NCBI GenBank assembly: GCA_002482965.1
Contig: DLGZ01000011.1
Span: 59,874 to 123,873, forward strand
DNA length: 64,000 bases
Direction: 5' to 3'
Source: Verrucomicrobiaceae bacterium UBA7681
GTDB taxonomy: Bacteria > Verrucomicrobiota > Verrucomicrobiia > Verrucomicrobiales > Verrucomicrobiaceae
Numbering within the stretch: the first letter of the stretch is position 1; each line of letters opens with the position of its first letter. Made by a program: the position numbers and the translations under genes. This document shows, piece by piece, positions 42,380 to 51,200 of this stretch. The notes below the pieces were generated by a model, which searched no databases, was not told the DNA's origin, and saw only the letters and a program-made list of their open reading frames with translations.

Positions 42380-43048
42380 ATGCCTGAGGCAACATCTCCA
42401 TCAACCTCCACCGTTGTTCTCATCCATGGACTCGGGCGTTCCCGGCGCAGCATGTGGGTGGTGGGGATGTGGCTGAAGTTTTGTGGGTATCGGGTGACGA
42501 GCATCGGGTATCCGTCGCACCGGGTGTCGATTGCCGATGCGGTGCAGAAGCATCTGAATCCAGCGCTGGAACGGCTGGAGATTGAGGTGGGTTCACGGGT
42601 GCATTTTGTCACGCACTCGCTCGGGGGTATTGTGTTTCGTGCGTGGGCAGCGCAGCGGGACCCGGCGTTTCCGCTGGGGCGTGCGGTGCTGCTGGCACCG
42701 CCGAATCAGGGCAGCCAGATCATTGATGAACTGGGCCAGTGGCGCTGGGTGCGCTGGCTGCTTGGGCCAGTGTCAGCGGAGCTTGGTACGGATGCTGGCA
42801 GCACGCCGAATACACTCGGGCCCTTGCCGCCTGAGACGGGGGTCATCATGGGGAACAAGGACACGCTGCCGGTTTTTCGGCGTCTGCTTGGTGCGGAATC
42901 TGACGGTGTCGTCACGATTGCCAGTTCTCATGGAGAAGGCGAGGCGGACTTCACGCTACTGCCGACGAATCATGCGACGATCATTTTGCAGCCTGCGGTT
43001 TTTCGTGCGGTGCATCGGTTTCTGAAGACGGGGAGCTTTGCGGAGTGA
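42380..43048 (+). CDS. Alpha/beta hydrolase (lipase/PGAP1-like)
   Basis: 222 residues, no signal peptide. The oxyanion strand is 'TVVLIHGLGRSRRSMW', and the nucleophile elbow is 'HFVTHSLGGIVFRAW' (Gly-x-Ser-x-Gly variant HSLGG with the Ser nucleophile). The closing His is probably in 'LLPTNHATIILQPAVF' and the acid in 'ESDGVVTIASSHGEGEADF'. This is the small cytoplasmic lipase-type hydrolase often listed as PGAP1-like or triacylglycerol lipase. The substrate is unknown. Its 3' end overlaps the converging DUF559 gene by 68 bases. Confidence 0.88.
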   Translation: MPEATSPSTSTVVLIHGLGRSRRSMWVVGMWLKFCGYRVTSIGYPSHRVSIADAVQKHLNPALERLEIEVGSRVHFVTHSLGGIVFRAWAAQRDPAFPLGRAVLLAPPNQGSQIIDELGQWRWVRWLLGPVSAELGTDAGSTPNTLGPLPPETGVIMGNKDTLPVFRRLLGAESDGVVTIASSHGEGEADFTLLPTNHATIILQPAVFRAVHRFLKTGSFAE

Positions 43049-43442
43049 TGGCGGTTCGATTCCAGATCACGTTCATCACGCTGTCGGTGTGCCGCATCAT
43101 TTCGTCATTTGTGAATCGCAGTGTCTCGATGCCCTGAGATCGTAATAAGGCTTCTCTTGCTTTGTCGTGTTGCTTTCCTTCGGTGGTGTTGTGCTGTCCA
43201 CCATCTAGTTCGATTGCGAGCTTCAAATCTGCGCAGTAGAAATCGAGGACGTATGGTGCTGCCGGATGCTGGCGTCGGAATTTGCGTTTGTTCACGCGGC
43301 GGCCTCGCAGACAAGCCCACAGGAGAGCTTCGGGATCCGTGGCATCTTGACGGAGCTTGCGGGCAAACTCGATGAGGGTGAGGCGTTCGCCGGTGATTTC
43401 ATGACGAATTTCTTCCAAGCGAGTGAGCATGTGGGAAATCAA
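42981..43442 (-). CDS. DUF559 domain protein (Vsr/restriction endonuclease-like fold)
   Basis: 153 residues. The DUF559 core is 'RKLRQDATDPEALLWACLRG', 'KFRRQHPAAPYVLDFYC', 'LKLAIELDGGQHNTTEGKQH', 'REALLRSQGIETLRFTNDE'. Glu and Asp in 'ELDGGQH' and the preceding Asp match the PD-(D/E)XK-like site of the family. DUF559 proteins are related to Vsr endonucleases and are often found near mobile or defence loci, but no substrate is known. The last 23 codons overlap the hydrolase gene in antisense. Confidence 0.88.
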   Translation of the reverse strand: MISHMLTRLEEIRHEITGERLTLIEFARKLRQDATDPEALLWACLRGRRVNKRKFRRQHPAAPYVLDFYCADLKLAIELDGGQHNTTEGKQHDKAREALLRSQGIETLRFTNDEMMRHTDSVMNVIWNRTAITPQSSPSSETDAPHEKPQAAK

Positions 43443-43480
43443 CGAAAGGTGCGGGGGAGCGTCAAGGAGGCATTTGGTGA

Positions 43481-43657
43481 CCCCTCACCCAGCCTCTCCC
43501 CGAAGGTAATCATTCAGCAATGAAGTCCTTCGACGGGGAGAGGGGGAATGCGTTGTGGCTCCGACTCACTTTCAGAGTGGTCTAATGCGGAACTCCTCTC
43601 CCCGCCTCAAACTTCGCAGCTCCAGAAATAAGCTTCGGGGAGAGGCAGGGTGAGGGG
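43481..43657. repeat. Long inverted repeat with nested second inverted repeat
   Basis: CCCCTCACCCAGCCTCTCCCCGAAG (43481-43505, 25 bases) has a near-perfect reverse complement at 43633-43657, 24 of 25 matches. A second, shorter inverted pair lies inside (CGGGGAGAGG near 43534 and CCTCTCCCCG near 43595). The element lies between two converging genes and resembles REP/BIME-type or mini-transposon repeats. Copy number in the genome was not assessed. Confidence 0.8.
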
Positions 43658-43684
43658 TGATATTTCGATGGCGCCTGACTTGCC

Positions 43685-45439
43685 TTATGGTGCCGCCAGC
43701 TTCGTGACGACGTGGCTCATGTAGGGGAAGAGCTGTTTTTTGCGGCTTACGACGCCGGCCATGTCATAGACATGTTCTTTGGCCTGTGGGTAGTCGATGG
43801 CGTCGATGACGCGCTGGTCTCCGGCCACGAGCAGCACGCTGTGATGGCGGGTGATGTCGGTGACCATGAGGCAGGCGAAGTTGAGGTTGTGCTTGGTGAG
43901 CAGGGATTGCAGGGCACCCTGCAACTCGGCTTCGCGCTTCCAGAACTCGTCGAGGCCGAGTTCTTCGATCTGGGAGATGCTGATGTGCCAGCCGTTTTCT
44001 TCGAAGACTTTGCGGTCGCTTTCCAGCGCGCGGTCCGGTGTTTGCTCGCGGAGCATGGATCCGGCGGCGAAGAAGTCTTTGACGAACTGGGCGCTGTCGA
44101 TGCCGCCGATGCCGCTGAGCCATTCCAAGATTTCCTTGTCCGTGTTCGTCGTGGTGGGGCTGGTGAGGTGCAGCGTATCGGAGATGATGCCGGCGCAGAG
44201 GCAGATCGCCGTGGACTTGTCCGGTGCGGCATTGCCCATGCGATACATGACACCCACAATGGTCGAGGTGCTGCCCACGGGCTCGTTGATGAAACGAATG
44301 GGCTCCTTGGTGCGCAGATTGCCGCTTAGACGATGATGATCGATCACCTCGATGATTTCAGCCTCATCGGCACCGGCGACGGCCTGGGCAAATTCATTGT
44401 GATCCACCAGCACGAGCTTCATGCGCGGCAGGTCGAGGAGATCTGACTTGGAAAAGACGCCCAGGAGCTTGTGCGTTTCTTCATCGACCACGGGAAACAG
44501 CGGCTGGCTGGAATGCTGCGCCGCCGGGACGATTTCGCGCAGGGGGGTGCGTGAGCCGAAGGACAGGAACTCGTGGGTCAGCGCCTCGCCGATGGGGCGG
44601 GAGAAGCGCAGGAGCTGCGAGGTGCTGGCGGTGTCGTAGGGCGAATAAATGATGGCGACACCCTGCTGTGCCGCGCGTGTCAGGATGCTGGAGGCCGCTT
44701 TGAACTTGCCGGTGATGATGAGGCAGCGCGCATTCATCTCGATCGCCAGTTCGTGAATTTCCGGGCGGTCGCCCGTGATCATCACAAGGCGGTTAGCCGG
44801 GAACTGCTGGGTGCGTTTGCGCGTGGTTTCCAAACTGGACGCCGCGACCACGAGCACCAGATCCTGGATCGTTTCCAGATCGGCGGCGGCACCGCCGAGG
44901 ATGCCGTCGAGGGCATTCACAATGTTCAGCAGGCTGCTGCGGACTTCACGATTGGATTGGTCTGTTTTTTCATTTGTCTGCGCCGGTAGGAAGAGCTGCG
45001 CGAGTTCCTGAATGGCAGGCATGCCGAGCAGACGGCCTTCGTCATCGACGATGGGAATGCTGCGGAAGTTGTGATCCATCATCATCCGATAAACCGAGAG
45101 GAAGGTCTGGTGCGGGTTGGCGGTGAACACATCGCGCCGGCAGATGGAGGCGGCGGTGGGCCGGACATCGAGCAGCAGTTTGGGGCCGGGAACGCCTGCG
45201 GTTTGCAGCACCCAGTTGGTGCGCACACTGAGTTCGCCACAGCAGGCGGCTTCGGCCTTCATCCCGCGTACATCACGCAAAAACGCCGCATAGCCGATGG
45301 CTGAACAGATGGCATCCGTGTCGGGATTGCGATGCCCGATCACGTGGATCGTATCCGGCGAGGCGGGCTGTCGCAAAGCCGACGAAAGGCGGACGATCTG
45401 CGACGAATGATCCGTCGCGGCTGTTTCAGTGGCGGCCAT
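43685..45439 (-). CDS. Manganese-dependent family II inorganic pyrophosphatase with CBS and DRTGG domains
   Basis: 584 residues. The DHH domain has 'VIGHRNPDTDAICSAIGYAA' (His, Asp, Asp metal ligands). CBS-like segments flank a DRTGG insert (about 95-345): 'MDHNFRSIPIVDDEGRLLG', 'RLVMITGDRPEIHELAIEMN'. The domain resumes with 'KLVLVDHNEFAQAV' and 'EVIDHHRLSG', then 'NEPVGSTSTIVGVMY', and closes with DHHA2. CBS-DRTGG PPases hydrolyse pyrophosphate and are regulated by adenine nucleotides, with AMP inhibition and ATP or Ap4A activation in characterised enzymes. The gene is monocistronic, with a repeat element downstream. Confidence 0.92.
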   Translation of the reverse strand: MAATETAATDHSSQIVRLSSALRQPASPDTIHVIGHRNPDTDAICSAIGYAAFLRDVRGMKAEAACCGELSVRTNWVLQTAGVPGPKLLLDVRPTAASICRRDVFTANPHQTFLSVYRMMMDHNFRSIPIVDDEGRLLGMPAIQELAQLFLPAQTNEKTDQSNREVRSSLLNIVNALDGILGGAAADLETIQDLVLVVAASSLETTRKRTQQFPANRLVMITGDRPEIHELAIEMNARCLIITGKFKAASSILTRAAQQGVAIIYSPYDTASTSQLLRFSRPIGEALTHEFLSFGSRTPLREIVPAAQHSSQPLFPVVDEETHKLLGVFSKSDLLDLPRMKLVLVDHNEFAQAVAGADEAEIIEVIDHHRLSGNLRTKEPIRFINEPVGSTSTIVGVMYRMGNAAPDKSTAICLCAGIISDTLHLTSPTTTNTDKEILEWLSGIGGIDSAQFVKDFFAAGSMLREQTPDRALESDRKVFEENGWHISISQIEELGLDEFWKREAELQGALQSLLTKHNLNFACLMVTDITRHHSVLLVAGDQRVIDAIDYPQAKEHVYDMAGVVSRKKQLFPYMSHVVTKLAAP

Positions 45440-45466
45440 GCGTCAGACGGTACAGAAAGGTCTAAC

Positions 45467-46063
45467 TCAGGCAAAACCCAGCGCAGTGATGCGGGCATGT
45501 ACGGCGTCCTTGTTTTCAAGAAGTTCGGCGATCGGATCCCACTTGCCGGTGGTCAGCGCTTCATGCGCAGTCCCTGGCAGGGCGACGGAGAATTCCTGAT
45601 CCTCAAAGAGCACCTTGCCCGAAGCGACGTCGATGGTGACTTCGAGCTTCGGGTTGCGCTCGATTTCGTTGGCCAGCACGCGGATGTCCGCAGCGCTCGC
45701 GCATACGCAGGGGATGCCCAGCGTGGTGCAGTTGCCGAAAAAGATTTCCGCGAAGCTCTCGGCGATCACGGCACGGATGCCGAAGCGATAGAGCGCCTGC
45801 GGGGCGTGCTCACGGGAGCTGCCGCAGCCGAAATTGGTGCCGGAGAGCAGGATGTTGGCACCTTTGAAGCGTGGATCATCAAGCGGGTGGCCGGTGGGCT
45901 TGTCGTCCTTGTCGAAACGCACGTCGTAGAAGGCGAATTCTCCGAGTCCGTCAAACGTCACGCATTTCATGAAGCGTGCCGGGATGATGCGGTCAGTGTC
46001 GATGTCCGAGCCAGGAACGTAAACGCCGCAGCCGGTAACTTGGGTGATTTTTGCGAGTGCCAT
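45467..46063 (-). CDS. leuD: 3-isopropylmalate dehydratase small subunit LeuD
   Basis: 198 residues with the aconitase swivel-domain text: 'VPGSDIDTDRIIPARFMK', 'GTNFGCGSSREHAPQALY', 'AVIAESFAEIFFGNC'. LeuD pairs with LeuC to isomerise isopropylmalate in leucine synthesis. leuC is not next to it in the window, which differs from the common leuCD arrangement. It lies 27 bases downstream of the pyrophosphatase start, so the two could be co-transcribed. Confidence 0.93.
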   Translation of the reverse strand: MALAKITQVTGCGVYVPGSDIDTDRIIPARFMKCVTFDGLGEFAFYDVRFDKDDKPTGHPLDDPRFKGANILLSGTNFGCGSSREHAPQALYRFGIRAVIAESFAEIFFGNCTTLGIPCVCASAADIRVLANEIERNPKLEVTIDVASGKVLFEDQEFSVALPGTAHEALTTGKWDPIAELLENKDAVHARITALGFA

Positions 46064-46110
46064 GAGGGGCGCGACAGTAGCGGAAATCGGCGCAAGGGCA
46101 AATGCACATC

Positions 46111-48027
46111 TCAGCGGCCTTGCTGCTGGATCAGGGCGGTGCGTGCCTGATCGGCCTCCAGGGTGGTTTGGCGCAGGAGTTCGTGGTAGGTGTCGAGCCA
46201 GTTGGCGGTGCCTTCAGGGTTCTTGACGTGGGCCTTTCCGGCCCAGAGGTAGGCAAATTCAGCCTCCTGATAGCGTTTCAGACGGTGATAGTGCATGCCC
46301 AGGGCCAGGCGGGGCTCTTCATAAAGCGGGGCGAGGGCCAGCGCACGCTGGATGGCCTGAAACGCCGCGTCATTTTTGCCGGCGGCATCCAGGGCATCCG
46401 CCAGCGCGAGCTGGTAGAGGTAATTGTAGGGATTTAGGGCTGTCGCGCGGGTGAGTGCTCTCAACGAAGAGTCCACCGTGCGGAGGTAGGCTTCCTTGGT
46501 CATTTTTGAATTGATCGAGTCCATCAAGGCCACCCCATGCTGATAGGCCAGCACGGCGTTGCGTGGGTCCATGAGGGTGGCACGTGCGAACTGACCCAGG
46601 GCTTTCCCGGTTTCACCACGGCTGTTTTGGAGCCGTGCATAGGCCGCATAACCATCCGCTGTGCCAAAGATCGCAGCGGCACCCAGCAGCGCGGCGGATG
46701 CTGCCAGCATGGCGATTTTCATGAGGAACCGCAGACCCCAGATGCGGCGGGCTTTGAACATCTCGCTCTCGATGCCTGGATTGGCGAGCAGGCCGAGGAG
46801 GATGGCCCCCACGACCGCCGTGATCGGGATATGTCCCTGAAATTCAAACACCGCCTGCGCCAGCGTGGCCAGCAGTGCGGCGATGCCGCCGAGCGTGAGC
46901 GCCAACGCATTGCTGCTGAGCATGCCGGTGTCCGGAAACTTTTCCGCGATGAACCAGCGCAGGAAACGCAGGCCGTTGAGCAGGTGTGCCAGCACCACCA
47001 GCAGCACCAGCGCCAGCCCTGCCCAGCCGTAATCCGCCAGGGTCTGCAGGTATTCATTGTGGGCGAACAGGGCATCTCCCATGTAGGGCGAAGACTCCGG
47101 GTCCCGATGCGTGATGCTGCCCTCGTAAAACATGCGTGAACCCACGCCGATCCAAGGAGAATCCGCGTGCTGTGCCAGCGCGGAGCGCCAGATGTTCACG
47201 CGCATGTCCTCGCCCAGCGGGCTCGTCAACTGCCGCCTGAGCATGGATTCTTCATTCACCTTGTAGAGTGCGCCGCCCGCAGCGCCACCCACCAGCAGCA
47301 GGGCGATGATGAGCCATTTGAACAGCGACCGCTTCGTGCTCCACACGATCCACAGCGTCAGCAGCACAAACACCACGCCACCGACGGCAATACCCAGCAT
47401 CGCTGCCCGGCTGGCAGTCAGCGCCACTCCTGCGAGCATCGACAAAATGCCAAAACCCAGCAGCAGCCGTGAGGCGATGTGAATGCGCGCAAACAGCATC
47501 ACGCCTGCCGACAGGAAGGCCGTGAAGGACAGAAACGCGGCGAGATGATTGGGATTGTTGAAAAAGCCGCCGATGCGTCCGGGCGGAAAAGAGCGCGAGA
47601 AGCCCGGCACGAGATGGAAATCCCAGCGCCCTTTGAAATTCAGCCAGCCGGCGGTCAGATTTCCCGCCACCAGCACGAGCAGCACACACAGGATGCCCAG
47701 CCGCCATTTTGAATCGCTGACGGCCGTCACGGTCAATAAATAGGCCACGAAACCTGCCAGCAGCACGGCCGCATCCTCACGCGCATAGACTTCCACGGGC
47801 GATGCCCAGGCCCGACAGCCGACGTAAGCTGCCAGCAAGAGCATCGTGAGCAAACACCCGTCACTCGGCTGAAAACTCACGCGCAGCTTCCAGCGCAGTA
47901 CGGCGGTCAGGCCTGCCAGCCCGAGAAGCAGACACCCCGGCCAGAAGAACAGCAGGCGTGTTTCCGTGCCGAGCAATCCGGTCACGAAGAGGCCAAGGAG
48001 AAAGAGAATGAGGGCGAGTTTTTGCAT
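46111..48027 (-). CDS. O-antigen ligase-like (Wzy_C) membrane protein with C-terminal TPR domain
   Basis: 638 residues. About eleven transmembrane helices are followed by a soluble tail of tetratricopeptide-like repeats ('AYLRTVDSSLRALTRATALN', 'QAIQRALALAPLYEEPRLAL'). The large periplasmic loop has 'DSPWIGVGSRMFYEGSITHR' and 'HNEYLQTLADYGWAGLALVL', the conserved region of Wzy_C O-antigen ligases/polymerases. Relatives ligate or polymerise polysaccharide chains. No capsule or LPS cluster is attached here. It diverges from the PATR gene with a 234-base gap. Confidence 0.87.
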   Translation of the reverse strand: MQKLALILFLLGLFVTGLLGTETRLLFFWPGCLLLGLAGLTAVLRWKLRVSFQPSDGCLLTMLLLAAYVGCRAWASPVEVYAREDAAVLLAGFVAYLLTVTAVSDSKWRLGILCVLLVLVAGNLTAGWLNFKGRWDFHLVPGFSRSFPPGRIGGFFNNPNHLAAFLSFTAFLSAGVMLFARIHIASRLLLGFGILSMLAGVALTASRAAMLGIAVGGVVFVLLTLWIVWSTKRSLFKWLIIALLLVGGAAGGALYKVNEESMLRRQLTSPLGEDMRVNIWRSALAQHADSPWIGVGSRMFYEGSITHRDPESSPYMGDALFAHNEYLQTLADYGWAGLALVLLVVLAHLLNGLRFLRWFIAEKFPDTGMLSSNALALTLGGIAALLATLAQAVFEFQGHIPITAVVGAILLGLLANPGIESEMFKARRIWGLRFLMKIAMLAASAALLGAAAIFGTADGYAAYARLQNSRGETGKALGQFARATLMDPRNAVLAYQHGVALMDSINSKMTKEAYLRTVDSSLRALTRATALNPYNYLYQLALADALDAAGKNDAAFQAIQRALALAPLYEEPRLALGMHYHRLKRYQEAEFAYLWAGKAHVKNPEGTANWLDTYHELLRQTTLEADQARTALIQQQGR

Positions 48028-48261
48028 GCAAAAGACCGCCTAAAGACGGAACAAGCGGAAAATGAACACCTATTCTCCAAAGTTGGACACTGAAAAGTGT
48101 TCTGAGATGCGAAAGGTGAGGCTGGAATGTGGCTTCGGGGCGGTTGTCAGCGGATGCCGGGTTTTGATACTATTATGATCAAAGCGGTCATTTGAGGGGA
48201 GCTGCTCTGTTTATGGCCGGTGTTATGCTTTGAGCCTGAGGGCAAACCCCCTGTCTCGAAA
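48028..48261. promoter_or_regulatory. Divergent intergenic region upstream of the PATR gene
   Basis: 234 bases between divergent starts, low in coding signal. It contains a small hairpin, ACACT-GAAA-AGTGT at 48087-48100, and AT-rich 'gatactattatgatc' near 48166-48180, a possible -10 region. Nothing else was recognised. Confidence 0.35.
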
Positions 48262-51200
48262 ATGCCCCCAAAGTATCCAAACGCCCTGCGGAGCGACTCC
48301 GCAAGGTGCGCCTGCACCTGTGCTTTTTTCCTGCTGTTCAGCGTCTTCTTGTGCCCGTCTCTGGTTTATGCCCAGAACTGGATTGGAGGCGGAGCGGACA
48401 ACAACTGGAGCACTGGTGCCAACTGGAGCACCGGCGCCGCGCCAGCCGCAGGCAGCAGCCCCAATTTTACAGGCACGACGAGGCTGACGCCATTCAATGA
48501 TCTCACCGCAGGCACGAGCTTTGCCGTCTTTAACTTTTCCTCCACTGCGGGTGCTTTCGTGGTCAGTGGCAATGCCGTGTTGCTGGGAGGAGACGCCACT
48601 GACGGCTCGGTCAATAAGCAGACCATCAATTTGGTCATTCGCCTGGCCAGCGGCACCAGTCGCAATTTCAACATTGTGAATGCAGCGGGAGAGCTGGAGA
48701 TCAGTCAGGGGATCGAATTTGTTTCTGGAGTTGCCAATCTGGTGAAGGTCGGCCGGGGTGCCTTGACCCTGACGGGAGCCAACACCTACAACGGGCTGAC
48801 CAGTGTACTGGATGGCACTTTTACCGTCAGTGCTGCCAGCGGCAGTTTGGCGCTGGGCACCGGCATCACCGTCACCAATGGCGCGACTTTTCGTCTTTCC
48901 AACACCGCAGCCGCCAACAGCTCGACTCGACTGGCAGACACGCAGGCTGTTTCATTGAACGGTGGCAACATGCAGTTCCTCAACACAGGTGGTGCGGCCA
49001 ACTACAGTGAAACTATCGGCGTGCTGACCCTTGCTGGAGGAGTGAATACTCTGACGAGCAGTCAGGCGGACAGCGGCCAAACCTCGGCGATCACCTTGAG
49101 TGCTCTGTCACGGACCAATGGTGTGCTGAACTTCAGCGGTGTGGGTCTCGGCGACGACACGCGCAACCGGATTGTGTTTACCTCACTACCGAACAATGAT
49201 GGCATCATCGGCGGCTATGCAACGGTGGGGAACGAGTTTGCGAAATACGACACCACGGTGGGCTCGGTGCGCTCCATGCAGGCAGGTGATTATGTCACGA
49301 CGGATCAGGACACCTGGACTTCGACGTCCAATGTCAAACTGACCGCGAACCCCACGCGGCTGAGTGCGAACCGGCAGATGAACTCATTGAACCTTGCGCC
49401 AGGCAGTGCGTTCATGATGGATCTGGGCGGGCGCACGCTTCGGGTGGAAAGCGGCGGCTTCCTTTTCAGCGGCAGCCAGACGGCGGCGGTACAGTATGGG
49501 ACGCTGACCGTGGGAGAGGGCACGAATGCGGCGGGGAACCTCGTGATTCATCAAAACAGCAGCGGCATGCTGACCATCGCCGCACGCATCACTAACAACG
49601 GCACGGGCGTGGTCAGTGTGACGAAGGCAGGAACGGGCGGACTCACGTTTATGGAGGACAACACTTACACGGGGGCCACTTACATTTATGCCGGCAGCTT
49701 GCGCACGGGTGTGAGTGGCGCTCTTTCCGCCACCTCGCCATTGATCCTGGGGGACAGCTCTGGTACGGCTGCTGCACTGGATGCCACGGGCACCAGCCAG
49801 GCCATCGGCGGTCTGCAGGTGCTGGCAAACACCACCGCTGTGAATGCCATCACCGTGACTGCTGGCGAGACACTGACCATCAATGGCGATGTCAGTATCG
49901 GTGGCAATGTGGCTGCGAGCGTCACCAACACCACGCTGAACGGTGGCGGCGCACTGGTCATCAATGACCCTGGGGGCACCTTTCAGCTGGGCATGGCCAC
50001 TGGGAACATCAGCTACAACACCGCCGTCCTGGATCTCACCGGGTTGTCCTCTCTCTCCGTCAATATGGGGACATCCGCCAGTGTCTTTCGAGTGGGTGAC
50101 AACAACTCGACTGGCAACGGTTCCTCCTCGGTGCTCAAACTGGCGGTGAACAGCACAATCACCTCCAACCGCATCTCGGTAGGCGGTGAGTCTGGCGGTG
50201 GAACCGAGACCATCTCCTTTGGGGCGGGGGCCACGGTCTTGAACACCAACACGCTGGACTTGGGTCCGATTGGGGCAGGTGCGCGGGCCATTGGTGTACT
50301 CAGTTTTGCCACGGCTTCCGGCACGCTCAAGATTCGTGCGGCGGACGGAGTCGGGGCCGCCGTTATGGACGTGGGGCACTCTTTGCTCTCAAGCACCTCC
50401 GGCACGCTCGCTGGAACTTTTGACTCGCGCGGCCACAATGCGGACCTGAAACTGAGCACGCTGAATGTTGCCACTCGCGGCGCAGGCTCCGGGTTTACGA
50501 CAGCCACTTTTGATTTCGACGGAGGGATGCTGGAGGCCGCCACGGTCAATCTTGCCCAAAAGATCAACACCAACACGTCCGCCGGTGCCATGACCGGTAT
50601 CATGACTCTGGCTGGTGGCACCCTGAACCTGGGTGCAGTGAATCTGGCAACGAACAGTACCGCCACTGGTGCAGCCACCGCCTCGCTGACCTTCAGTGGG
50701 AACAACACGACTACGATCGGCAGCATTGCGATGGCCTCTGCTGCACAGACTACCGGGACCGCCACGGCAGTTCTCAATCTGAATGGCGGCAGCATCACGC
50801 TGAATGGAGCGATTACGCGTGTGGGCGGCTTGGGCACCACCACGGCTACCGTCGTGCTCAATGGGGCCACGCTGGACATGAACAGCAACGCCATCGGCAG
50901 TGCTTCGAGTGCGGTCATCTTCACGGCCCAGTCAGGCATCCTCAAAAATGTGGCCTCCATCAACGGTGCCACGGGTGGCCTGACCAAGACCGGCACGGGC
51001 ATTCTGGAACTGCAAGGCAGCAACGGCTATGGAGGCGCGACGGTGATCAGTGCTGGGACTTTGAAAATTGCGACCCTCACGAATGGCGGAGCGGCCAGCA
51101 CGCTCGGCAGTTCCAGCAATGCGGCGGCAAATTTGGTGCTGAATGGTGGTGCGTTGCAATACACTGGAGCGACCACCACCACTGACCGTCTGTTCAGTGT

